NCBI RefSeq assembly: GCF_029227915.1
Contig: NC_079888.1
Coordinates: 11,765,001-11,825,000, forward strand
Reading direction: 5' to 3'
Origin: Hydractinia symbiolongicarpus
Taxonomy: Eukaryota; Cnidaria; Hydrozoa; Anthoathecata; Hydractiniidae
Length of the DNA: 60,000 nt
The notes under the pieces are model-generated. The model did not search any database. It had not been told where the DNA came from and saw nothing but the letters and a program-made list of their open reading frames with translations. Position numbers and translations under genes: made by a program. How positions within the stretch are numbered: position 1 is the first letter of the stretch; each line of letters opens with the position of its first letter. Of this stretch, positions 13,885 through 23,067 are shown in pieces.

Positions 13885-15240
13885 ATGAAATTGATTGAAT
13901 TTGTTATCACTATGGAGAATCACAAATATGTTGTAGTTCGTCATGTAAAAGCGTTCACGAAGGTTTTCCCTGATATCGGTCCTTTCCAATTATTAATTGA
14001 AAAGAACTTTTTTTATTTTGTGAATGTCAAAGACGGCTGTCCAATTTTTAAAACAAAAATAATGATTCAGGTATTAGCCAGTACCAGGCACAGAGGGTTT
14101 ATTTCCGACTCAAGAATGAAAAACAAACCTGCTGGAAGCACAAAATAACACGGCACGGCAAGTTTAAGGAAATTGATTTGTATCATTTAAAACGCCATAT
14201 GATATTATTGCTCAAATTTTGGAGTGAAAGTTCCACCTTTACTTGATTGACTAAATGATTGATAGGTTGGGTTGAATGTATGTACTCTCATGTTTACTTA
14301 AAATCTATTTCTTAGTTAGTTTTTCATTTCCGTCTCAGCGAAAAGTTAATTTCTGTAATCTTTATAACACAGCCTTTTGCCATTAAAACAATCTTTTAAT
14401 GGACCAAAGTGTTATTTTTTGTAAATCTCAATGAAAATCTTCCCTTCCAAATTTAATCTGGCCACACTGTGTTACCTTGTTAAAGTTTACTGTCGCTAAG
14501 TCGTGCAATGAAAGTTTGTAGAAGAAAAACAATAATCAAATGAACCGCTAATTCCTGTAACGTTGAGAAAAACAAACAAAAATGAAAAACAAACAAAAAA
14601 TGTCCGCCACGATTTAAACATTCCAACTTTTGCTTTTTATTTATGGACATTTATTTAGAATAATTATGTACTTCTTTTGCGCTTGTTGTCTTCCTGGATC
14701 CAATCAATTCCTATCTCCAATATTGCATTGAAATTGTTTTTAGAATTTTTTCTGGTGAGTATAAAGCAAAGTAGATAAATTGTTTATAAAACTATCTTAA
14801 GGAAGGAGGAGGGAGGCGATGACATTAAACATAACAAAGTTGACCTACTAGTTGTAAAACTATTCTTTCTCGTATAAAAATATAGCCACAGCTAATTCTA
14901 AACACAAAAATCTGTCTAAAACAAAGTGTGTTTAAGAATTAAAAGTTTTATTATCATTAAGATTATATTTAACTACACGAAGTTTTGCTAAAACATATCC
15001 AAACGCCCAAGTAGGCTCACAAAATTGTACTGTTACCAAATATGGCAACGCATGCATTTTTTTTCTTATTTTGTATGGTCAAAATGGTTCCGCGGAGCTT
15101 TATTCGAGATCTCCACGTAGAGTAATGCAATTGTGCTAAGGATGCACGAAATTGTCTTAAAAATCCAAAATAATAGCTGTTCAGCTGCGCAGTAAAATCT
15201 TTCACACATGGTACAAAGATTTTGTACCGGTCAATGTTTC
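13885..15240. other. No supportable gene upstream of gene 1
   Basis: Includes an 87-codon open frame (13885-14148) without a recognised domain, signal peptide or usable donor. The rest is AT-rich. This interval should contain the gene 1 promoter, but no clear TATA-initiator arrangement is seen. Confidence 0.4.
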
Positions 15241-15248
15241 AATATTTA

Positions 15249-15267
15249 AGAAAAGGTTAAAAACACA
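15249..15267 (+). promoter_or_regulatory. Acceptor-like AG and short leader before the gene 1 ATG
   Basis: TTTCAATATTTAAG ends at 15250, giving a leader of 17 nt to the ATG at 15268. It could be a 5'-UTR intron acceptor or a spliced-leader trans-splice site, as known in hydrozoans. The pyrimidine tract is weak. Confidence 0.3.
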
Positions 15268-15310
15268 ATGTTATTAATAACAATACAAGTTATCTCTATA
15301 TTTCAGTCCA
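15268..15310 (+). CDS. Gene 1 exon 1: signal peptide
   Basis: ATG followed by 13 further codons (MLLITIQVISIFQS), a short hydrophobic signal-peptide core. The exon ends in A|GTAAGC with one base of the next codon, exactly the phase-1 junction required by the first ShKT exon at 16016. This is the only nearby upstream ATG exon I found that is both hydrophobic and phase-compatible. The hydrophobic core is short, and an alternative upstream first exon cannot be excluded. Confidence 0.5.
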
Positions 15311-18300
15311 GTAAGCCATGGCGTCAGAGAGTTGTCGCTTGTTTTATCAACCATGCAAAAATGCTGAAAAATTGTTTTTGCTTTATTTGCATTTGTGAAC
15401 ATTGTCCAAAGGCGTAGCCAAACAGTTTGTAAGTTTAAGGGGCAAGACTGCAAATTTATAGACTGTTTGTTGTATTAAGTGACTAAGGAGAGCCCATTAT
15501 CGCGCTTGGAGCAGAAAATTGTTGAAATTTTACCTCTCTAATATTGTTAAAATGCTTTAGAAATTTTAGGACTGACAAATGACATTGTTACGATGTAGGC
15601 AAAAAAATAACAACAAATTGTATATAAAGCGGCCATTTTTAGTCTGGTGAGTATACCATCGCCTCCCTCCAACTGACTACACCCCTCTAAAATTTTGTGA
15701 CGTTTATTTTCTGAGGGACATAAACCTCGAAAAGCAAAGTAAGATTTATCCTACTAAAACAAATTAAGCTATGCAAAAGTACTTTTTTAAATTTGTGGGT
15801 TATATTTAAAAAAAAAATAAAACTATAAAACAACGCAACAAAATCACGACATGGAAGTTAAAGAGTATGGCGTGTTATTCATGCCTAATTGCCGATAAAT
15901 TTCGCTCATCTTAAAAAGACTGATGACTTTTTAAAGTTGTGTGAAATAAAAAGAATCATCTATGCAAAAATTAGCAATATAAATTTACTACGAAACGTAA
16001 ACTCAATTTTTTTAGATTCTTCTTCCTGTTATGATATGAGAGGAGATTGTGAAACACTTCAAAAGATTGGTTATTGTGACAAGGAATCAGCCATGATGCA
16101 AGGGGTATGTGGAAAAACATGTGGCTTATGTGGAAAGAAAATAAGCGCAAAGAAGCCAACAGGTTTGTGATATTTTTTTCTAATCCATTATTTTGTAAAT
16201 GATTATGTTGTATTTCCTAGTTGTATTGCATTAATATTTTAATATTTTGACTTCTTTGACCAATTTCCAACCAATAGGTTTACTTTTTACTTTTCATGAA
16301 AGCACTACATTTATATGTTGTCCTTCTTTATAGAACCAAGAAGAAAAATAACAATAAATGCATGTAAAAATCATCGTACTGATTGCTCCTTGCTTTCAGA
16401 AGCAGGATGGTGCCAACTGAGACAGTCATTGATGTCTCAATTATGTGGTCCTGCATGTGGGTTTTGTGAAGAGAGCAATGAGAATGTTGTTTCAGTTACG
16501 ATAGGTGCAAGAACAATAACAACAAGAGCACCAATAACCCAACGTAGGTGGTTTAATAATAACGTCACTGGAATTTCTTTTTCATGCACAGATTTTAAAG
16601 ACTTGAAATCATAAATGCCTGCCTCACATTTGTGTGTCCTGTGTTTGTTTATTTGTTTGTTTGCTTTTTCGTTTGTTTGTTTATATATTTTATTTATCTG
16701 CATGTACTGCACCAATTTTTTATGCACTTCACACGTAAATCATTCATGCATGCTATTGCAACACAAATAAATAAAACCCAAAAGTTAGATATAAACAGAA
16801 ACAGGGCCAAAAAGAAAAACCTGAAAGAAATTTTAAAAAATGCGCAATATATTATCCCATTTTAGCATATTATTGTCGAGATAGCCGCTCTGATTGCAAA
16901 AAACTAGCCACTGTATTTGGCATGTGTGTCACTAGAAAAGCAGCAATGAAAGTTGTATGTCCAGTGACATGTAATTATTGTCCTCGAAAAACTGTCAATA
17001 AAGATATTACCAGTGCTCCTTCAAAAAGAAAAATGTTGTCGAAAACATTAAGAACAATCTCAACAACAAAATCTACAGCAGCAGCAAAACGTGCTTTAAG
17101 ATGTAAAGATTATAGAGGTGATTGTAAAAGACTTGGCATACAGTTTGGTTGGTGTAGAAGACGAAAGATTTTAATGAAGCAAGTGTGTCCATACACCTGC
17201 AATCTTTGTGATACATATAAAAATACAGAAAGTCAGGCAACTGCTAAGACATTAACAAGCACATCACTATTAACAGGTACAACGGCAATTACTCTTAGTA
17301 GTCATAAAAGTTGCCACGACACAAGATCCGATTGCCATAGAATCGGAATATTATTAAACTGGTGTAATATTCAGAAAGCGGCGATGTTGAAATATTGTTC
17401 TGCATCATGCCAATTTTGCAGAAATAACGGTAAAGAAAAACCAACGACCACACTATTAACTAATAGTAAGACAACAATACCACCAGCAACTATAACAACA
17501 ACAAAACAAATTGCACCCACCAAATTAAAACCAGGTAAATGTTATAAAATATAACTAAAATTAGAGAGGTAGCATAATAGCAACTTAAGCGTTTCATTAT
17601 TTTCAACGCCATCTTTTTCTAATTTCAACCCATCAAATACACATTTTTTTGGCATTCTCATAAACAAATTAATTGGAATTAATATAAAATATAAAGAAGG
17701 AAAATAGCATGCATGATTAAGAATCTTTGTCTTATATACATTTAGCATCTAACTGTTTTGACAAAAGAACTGACTGTCACAGGCTTGCGCATGTCTTTAA
17801 ATGGTGTGTTGCAAAAAGAAGTGCAATGCAACTACTTTGTGCTCGGACTTGCAATTACTGTCATCGTCACAATAAGAAACCAACTAAAGCGACAACTACA
17901 AAACTTACCACAAGGACAACGACCACAAAAGTTGTACCAACTACAGCTGAAAATACAGGTATTTTGTAACTCATAGATGGATTTCAATAACGAGCTGACC
18001 TCCTATCTAACCCAGATACATTATTTCTTCTTCTTCTTCTTCTTCTTCTTCTTCTTCTTCTTCTTCTTCTTCTTCTTCTTCTTCTTCTTCTTCTTCTTCT
18101 TCTTCTTCTTCTTCTTCTTCTTCTTCTTCTTCTTCTTCTTCTTCTTCTTCTTCTTCTTCTTCTTCTTCTTCTTCTTCTTCTTCTTCTTCTTCTTCTTCTT
18201 CTTCTTCTTCTTCTTCTTCTTCTTCTTCTTCTTCTTCTTCTTCTTCTTCTTCTTCTTCTTCTTCTTCTTCTTCTCTAACGATAACGATTACCTCTAACCA

Positions 18301-21300
18301 TTACGTGGTTTATCGCACTGTATTCGACTTTATTACACATTATTGCACCAGCATATTAAAACAATTTGGTTCATCGCACTACATTTAAGATAGCGCACTT
18401 TATAACGCACTGGCAAGAATTATTAGCTTAGTTTTTTGCACGATAATTGAAAAAATGCACTTATTGCACTATAATCGACATAACACACTTTATATTGCAC
18501 TGGGAATCAGCACAAGTTTGGTTTATCACACTCTAATCCAGATAACAGATGAATTACTGCACTAATACGCACATAACACTTCGTTCATCACATCAGTCTG
18601 CATTTACCCAGATGTTTGTACTATGCATTTTTGAAATTTCAGCTACAGACTGTACAGATACCAGAGATGATTGCGCGAGACTAAGTAATGAATTTGGCTG
18701 GTGTGTAAGTAAAAGAAGTGTAATGGAGAAAGTTTGCGCTGTTACTTGCAATGCATGCGTTGCAAAGAAAAAAAAAGAAATCACATTCGCTCCACCAGAA
18801 GTCCCGGCAACACCCAGAGGTAAATAAGGACCGTCGATGTTGATTGAAAGGCAGCATCTCATTTAAACAAATTCATGCATGTATGACGTTACAACATGTT
18901 TAAATACTATATTGCATTACTTTATTACCTGTCATCGTTTTCTTTTAATATATAACAAACTTTTTGGTGAAAAGCATATAGGTACTACACATGTATTTAT
19001 GTTTTTTTAACAGTATCGTAGTTCAATACCCTTGTGAACTTCCATAGTAGACAGAGTGGTACTTATTTGTCTGACAAGCGCTTATACTTCCGCAGCCAGA
19101 CAGCTATTTGCAGAAATATTATAGTTCTTAGTGTTGTGTGTTGATACGTCTGTAAAAGTTGTTTTGTTGTATCTTGTTGTGATGAGCAACTGAAAAGGAC
19201 AATGACCTTATAATAGGCAATCAATAAATTAATTACATGGATACAATGTTGATTCACAAGGACACACTTAAGTATTTGATTACATCTATTTTAGTTCCCG
19301 TATGTGAAGACAAAATGGAAGGTTGCAGCTTTATTAAGAAGCGAGGATGGTGTACAAGACGAAAGTCGGCTTTCGAAACAAGATGCAGAAAAACATGCGG
19401 CTTCTGTGGTAAATATAATACGTTCTCAGTGATTGGTGACATAACATGCCAGCTTTGCATTAGAAATCTTAAAGCTGCAATTTAGTTCTTATTATTCAAA
19501 ATACGATGTGAAGAAAAGAAAAACTAAATGCAAAAAAATGTTCCCAATGTTTTTTGCACATTGCTCCAGTTGAATTAATCGACCTTCAGCATGGTAATGA
19601 TTAGCCAAAGTTAACAATGTCCAGTATAACCGATACCTATATCATTCTACTGTTTTATAGCTCCATGCTCAGACTCACGTCCTGATTGTTTTAAATACAA
19701 GTCAAATGGATGGTGTGAAACTAAGAAACCACTAATGGTTGGCGTGTGTCCAAGGACTTGCGGCTTATGTAGTAAGTGCCGAATGTGTATTTCTTAAAGT
19801 CTTAAATGAAGATGTAACATATTCCAAAGAGTCTGTCACATCTGAAAAAAGTTACAATAGCAAAAAAAAAAATAGAAATAATTGTACAGGATTCTGCGCA
19901 ATTTTAGATTTTTGTAATATCAACATCCTTCGTCTATAGAAAATTAACAATAGAAATGCTACGAAAGTTATAAAAAAAATCACTTATTATTGGCTTTGGT
20001 TTCTTTTGATATTTTTATGAAAATTGACCTTATTCATTACCGAATTTATGTGAAGTGTTTAGCAATGGAATTACTTTCGTAAGACAAGTTCTACGAACAT
20101 AAGAAACAGAATATTAAACAGGTCGGACAGTTACATAGAACTAAGTCGACATGATACTGTTTACTAGCCGCAGTCATCTAATTTGAAAATGGCTTCTTCA
20201 TGCAGTTGTAGTATGTTAAAAAGAAAGTTGCACAAGTAGCTGTGTGCGTGGTTCTTGCTATTAAAACCCTTGCTAGATGTAAATATTTTACAGCAGAAAT
20301 TCTATTACTTTCGCTGGATGATCAATCACACCATTTTTAGGTAGATTGAATGTATCTATGTATGTGGTCAACTGATCAACTAGGGATTTTTGTCATTATT
20401 TCACTTCCTTTTACATTTTTTCAGGTATGGTACCAGCTAAACCAAAGGGTACGTAATCTAAAATTTTCTGTTTGTGTTTAATTATGCCTCGACTTTTTGT
20501 ATGCTTTCTTTTTTATTTTACAAATAAAATGCATATTATTGTTGTTACAGGTGAATCATGCAAAGACAAAAACGCAGGTTGCCAAAAAATGAAGAAAATT
20601 GGCTTCTGTAAGAGTAGAAAAGCTACCATGAAAAAGCTGTGTCCAGGAACTTGCGGATTTTGCAGTAAGCCTTTACGAGTACAGCCATTTTGTAAATGCA
20701 ACTTTTACAAAGCCTACTACAGGGGAGGTGGTGAAGGTTCAGCTGGGAATATTCAGTGTCTTCTAACCTTCACCTAATTTTCTGGTACAAAAAGTAACTA
20801 TTATAGACTTTTCATCTGTATTACAGTTTTGACAGGTGCTTTTGTTATTCCAGTGGTGCAGCCTTGTTTTTTACGCATTTTTTTATCAGTGCCGTAACAG
20901 CTTGGGGGGGGTGCAGTGGGGCACAGGCCCCTAATAATTTTCCTAATGAAAAAAAAAGAAAGAAAAAGAGAGAAAAAGAAAGAAAAAGAGGGGAAAAAAA
21001 GAAAGACAGGAAGAAAGAGAGAAAAAGAGAGACAGATTTAGTGTCATATCTCAAAAATCTCTACTTTTGTTTGACGTTATAAAACTGGGAAAACTGATGT
21101 TAGTTATGCCTGCTACAAATGCTGTTAGCGAAAGATGTTTCTCAGCTTTAAATCGCATTTTCTAAAAAGTGCCAGCACCCTTAAAATTTCTAGTGTTCTT
21201 ATCATTTTATATATTATTGTAGTCGTGTAATGTAAATATGTATAAATCTCTTTCTACCTTTTGGTTTCTGATGGAAATTTTTATCTAAATTTTGATGCCA

Positions 21301-22760
21301 ATGAAACAATGCAGCTTTTCTAAATTACTAAAATATCGAAACATTCATCGTGATTTTTAACATTCAACCATGAGATCGTTGACGTCTGGAAGGGTATTTT
21401 CCGCCAATCTAGAGATGTAAATTTTCAAAATTTCAAGCTCGGCGCCCACCATGGGGGCGCCTCGGGTAGCCACTATATAAAGCGAACTTTATATATGAAA
21501 TTTTTCTATATACGCCCCCTTAATATTAAAATTGTGGTTACAGCACTGTTTATGGTGAGTTTTTATAACGCTAAGTTTGGCCAAAATCCAATAAGGCTGA
21601 TGCTAAAAGCTATGAAGAGTTGTCTTAAACTATTAGTAAAATTGTTTAGAAATGTTTTTGAAATTTATGCACTAATTGCAGGGGAAAAAATATGTATTCA
21701 ACTTACGAATTCTAACAACTTTAGTATATATTTAGCTCCAGGAAATGGCGCTTCCGCAGCGGTTTCGGCAACAACCACCGCACCAACAGCACCCAAAACA
21801 ACCCGGCGTAGAGGTAAATATTTGTACTTATTGAGCATGATCTTAATGCCCTTTTTCGTAGGCATTGTGAAAATAATGGAGTTGTAGTTCAAAGACAATG
21901 CGGTGGGAATAATTAGTTTAGCTTAACTTAATTCTTCTTTGGTATATCGCTCAGGTTCGGATTCAGAATGATCTAAATCATTATACTAACCAGATAATGG
22001 CCTATTTCTTCATATATTTTATTATTTGTCTAAACGTTTGTCAACAATAAGCAAGTTGAGTTTCTTTTAAATTTGTGTTGAGGTTAACTTAAGTTTCTTG
22101 AACAACTTATGCTATTTATTTCTCCAATTTGGAACTTAATTTAATGCTTATATATCAGTTATGGGATGCAGTGACGCATATGGAGCAGAACGTTGTAACT
22201 ATTACTCACATTTGGGGTGGTGTGAGAAGTACGACAGAATCCGTAAGAACTGTGATGACACCTGCAGGTGTAACTACGTCGCACCAACTAAGCTTCCACA
22301 AAGTCAGAAGTGTAACGAAACACCACATGGTTGCTGTTGGGACAAGAAGACAGCTAAAAGAGATGCAAACGGGAGCGATTGTCCAGGTACAGTGTAATTT
22401 TGAACGTTATAATATCTATTACATAATGTATTTCAAAAATGATGGTTTTTAGCTTGAAATAAGCTTTCCCCTTGAAATTCTTGGATTGAATATTTGGTGG
22501 TTATCTAAGCCTGGTGAGGTAATTGATCATTTGTGCATTTTTTGGTTTCAGTTCTTGATACATAAAGACATGATGCATTTACGTATCACGGTGTACAAAC
22601 TTGGTCAACATTTGCCAACCTTTGTGCTTTTCTATTTTAGAATGTTCTGATGACAAACGTTTCACAGTGCTTTGTGCACGATTTGGTGACGATTGCACAA
22701 GTTCTGGCAGTTTGGCAAAATCACTGCACAAATATTGTCCCAAAACTTGTAAAATGTGCT
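15268..22760 (+). CDS. Gene 1: secreted multi-ShKT, Thr-rich (mucin-like) protein, multi-exon
   Basis: Predicted secreted protein with 12 ShKT six-cysteine domains in tandem. Exons: 15268-15310, 16016-16162, 16334-16543, 16866-17534, 17746-17958, 18643-18819, 19295-19408, 19661-19771, 20425-20448, 20551-20664, 21736-21813, 22159-22386, 22641-22760. Every exon has an AG before it and a GT after it, and every internal exon is a multiple of 3 bounded by phase-1 introns, typical of shuffled modules. Typical domain pattern: C-x6-C-x(7-8)-[WGFYK]-C-x3-[KQ]-x2-[MF]-x3-C-x3-C-x2-C. Linkers are rich in Thr, Pro and Ala, so O-glycosylation is likely. The Lys-Tyr pair that lets sea-anemone ShK block Kv channels is not seen at the equivalent positions, so a structural or matrix role is at least as likely as a toxin role. 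The 3' end is unresolved: exon 13 ends at a strong GTAAGT donor. About 749 codons are visible. Confidence 0.82.
16016..16162 (+). CDS. Gene 1 exon 2: ShKT domain 1
   Basis: Six cysteines from the CYD motif to CGLC, starting immediately after the predicted signal cleavage site. After the third cysteine the residues are D-K-E-S-A-M-M, so the equivalents of ShK Lys22 and Tyr23 are Ala and Met. A Lys-rich linker ends the exon. Confidence 0.85.
16334..16543 (+). CDS. Gene 1 exon 3: ShKT domain 2 plus Thr-rich linker
   Basis: Begins after TTTATAG. One ShKT domain (CKNHRTDC to CGFC) is followed by an Arg/Thr-rich linker. Two donors are possible at 16544 and 16548; only AAC|GTAGGT keeps phase 1. Confidence 0.8.
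16866..17534 (+). CDS. Gene 1 exon 4: three ShKT domains in one exon
   Basis: 669 nt (223 codons) with three complete ShKT domains separated by Thr/Ser/Lys-rich linkers. They end at CNYC, CNLC and CQFC. All other ShKT exons carry one domain, so this exon probably lost introns or grew by internal duplication. The start is set by the acceptor TTTTAG at 16860-16865, upstream of the first in-frame ATG. Confidence 0.87.
17746..17958 (+). CDS. Gene 1 exon 5: ShKT domain 6 plus Thr-rich linker
   Basis: One ShKT domain (CFDKRTDC to CNYC), then a linker dominated by Thr and Lys (runs of TTTK and RTTTTK), the most mucin-like stretch of the protein. The donor is ACAG|GTATTT. Confidence 0.85.
18025..18273 (+). 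repeat. Perfect (TTC)83 tract in gene 1 intron 5
   Basis: 249 nt of uninterrupted TTC (GAA on the opposite strand), 67 nt after the exon 5 donor. The period is unbroken from first to last unit. Pure GAA/TTC tracts of this length form triplexes (the Friedreich ataxia repeat is the known case). The tract also creates a long spurious Phe ORF. Confidence 0.95.
18303..18545 (+). repeat. Imperfect GCACT-rich tandem repeat
   Basis: Four diverged units of roughly 50-90 nt, starting near 18307, 18367, 18457 and 18520, share GGTTTATCGCAC and a CACTTTATA-TGCACTGG core. It directly follows the TTC tract in the same intron. Confidence 0.6.
18643..18819 (+). CDS. Gene 1 exon 6: ShKT domain 7
   Basis: Acceptor AAATTTCAG. 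One domain (CTDTRDDC to CNAC) is followed by a Lys run and a Pro/Ala-rich linker. Donor CCAGAG|GTAAAT, phase 1. Confidence 0.85.
19295..19408 (+). CDS. Gene 1 exon 7: ShKT domain 8
   Basis: 38 codons, a bare ShKT domain (CEDKMEGC to CGFC) without linker. Phe replaces the usual Met in the helix. Phase 1 at both ends. Confidence 0.82.
19661..19771 (+). CDS. Gene 1 exon 8: ShKT domain 9
   Basis: 37 codons, a bare ShKT domain (CSDSRPDC to CGLC) between TTTTATAG and GTAAGT. Confidence 0.82.
20425..20448 (+). CDS. Gene 1 exon 9: 24-nt linker microexon
   Basis: Between TTTTTTCAG and GTACGT lie eight codons (Met-Val-Pro-Ala-Lys-Pro-Lys-Gly type), in phase 1 at both ends. It would be a spacer between ShKT domains 9 and 10. 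Because it is phase-symmetric, skipping it would not break the frame. Confidence 0.5.
20551..20664 (+). CDS. Gene 1 exon 10: ShKT domain 10
   Basis: 38 codons between TTGTTACAG and GTAAGC. One ShKT domain, CKDKNAGC to CGFC, strongly basic (C-K-S-R-K-A-T-M-K-K-L-C). Confidence 0.85.
20887..21548. mobile_element. hAT-derived non-autonomous element, copy 1 (gene 1 intron 10)
   Basis: Ends are CAGTGCCGTAACAG at the left and TGTTACAGCACTG-type at the right (CAGTGC-GTAAC inverted). Inside, the frame near 21100-21160 reads M-P-A-T-N-A-V-S-E-R-C-F-S-A-L-N-R-I-F then a stop, the start of the hAT C-terminal dimerisation (hATC) domain, so the element descends from a hAT transposase gene. A purine (GAAA) tract fills 20948-21030. 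No exact 8-bp target duplication is seen; only TTTAT is shared by the flanks. A near-identical copy lies at 47365. Confidence 0.72.
21736..21813 (+). CDS. Gene 1 exon 11: Ala/Thr/Pro linker
   Basis: 26 codons between ATATTTAG and GTAAAT, with no cysteine. The composition is almost entirely Ala, Thr, Pro and Ser, ending in Thr-Arg-Arg-Arg. It is a mucin-like spacer, phase 1 at both ends. The call rests on composition and phase. Confidence 0.65.
22159..22386 (+). CDS. Gene 1 exon 12: ShKT domain 11 plus papilin-type cysteine motif
   Basis: 76 codons. First half: a divergent ShKT (CSDAYGAERC to CRC, last spacing C-x3-C-x1-C instead of C-x3-C-x2-C). Second half: C-N-E-T-P-H-G-C-C-W-D-K-K-T-A followed by G-S-D-C, matching the C-x(2)-[ST]-x-[FYH]-G-C-C-x-D-x-x-T motif repeated in papilins and in some cnidarian extracellular proteins. 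It suggests an extracellular-matrix affiliation. Confidence 0.78.
22641..22760 (+). CDS. Gene 1 exon 13: ShKT domain 12 (divergent)
   Basis: Acceptor CTATTTTAG. Cysteines are spaced CSDDKRFTVLC, GDDC, KYC, KTC, KMC, a stretched ShKT pattern. The exon ends TGTGCT|GTAAGT, phase 1. Read-through would add six residues and stop at TGA (22780-22782). The strong donor argues for a further exon. Confidence 0.8.
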
Positions 22761-22922
22761 GTAAGTATTTCCTTGCATGATCTATTTTATTGCTGGTACA
22801 TAATTGATACTATAGGTGTTTGTTACTGTGCTACCGTTTGATATCGTACTAGAGCTTTCAGAAACATAACCGTTAACAAATTATTCCACACGCTTTTTTT
22901 CTTACCCCGTTATAACATACAG

Positions 22923-23023
22923 CGGTTTTTATTTCGGTGACCACAGCAATAGCACAAATTGAATTCCATCAAAATGCACCAAGCATTTTGATGGAATTTT
23001 GCACAATAACATATGTAACATAA
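22923..23023 (+). CDS. Candidate terminal exon of gene 1
   Basis: Pyrimidine-rich tract then ACATACAG. The phase-1 frame stays open for 33 codons to TAA and contains no ShKT domain. About a third of it is a perfect 16-bp hairpin (22962-22998), so it may be repeat sequence rather than coding. It is the nearest exon compatible with the exon 13 donor. Confidence 0.25.
22962..22998. repeat. Perfect 16-bp hairpin
   Basis: Arms AATTCCATCAAAATGC (22962-22977) and its exact reverse complement (22983-22998) around the 5-nt loop ACCAA. It could be a MITE tip or an RNA hairpin near the 3' end of gene 1. Confidence 0.85.
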
Positions 23024-23067
23024 AGAATAATTTCAAAAGCTATACTTAGAATCACCATAACCCTTAA

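Noticed and set aside
13885-14148. 87-codon ORF upstream of gene 1, as a first exon
   Set aside because: No signal peptide and no phase-1 donor; the 15268 exon fits far better.
15400-15720. Possible hAT-type MITE in gene 1 intron 1 (GGCGTAGCCA near the left, TGACTACACCCC near the right)
   Set aside because: Ends match too weakly to define a terminal inverted repeat by eye.
17977-18297. 106-codon ORF, almost all Phe
   Set aside because: It is only the translation of the TTC microsatellite.
20864-21082. Lys/Arg/Glu-rich ORF
   Set aside because: Translation of the purine tract inside the hAT-derived element.
22129-22452. 107-codon ORF overlapping exon 12 in another frame
   Set aside because: Shadow frame; the cysteine-patterned frame with phase-1 splice sites is the real one.
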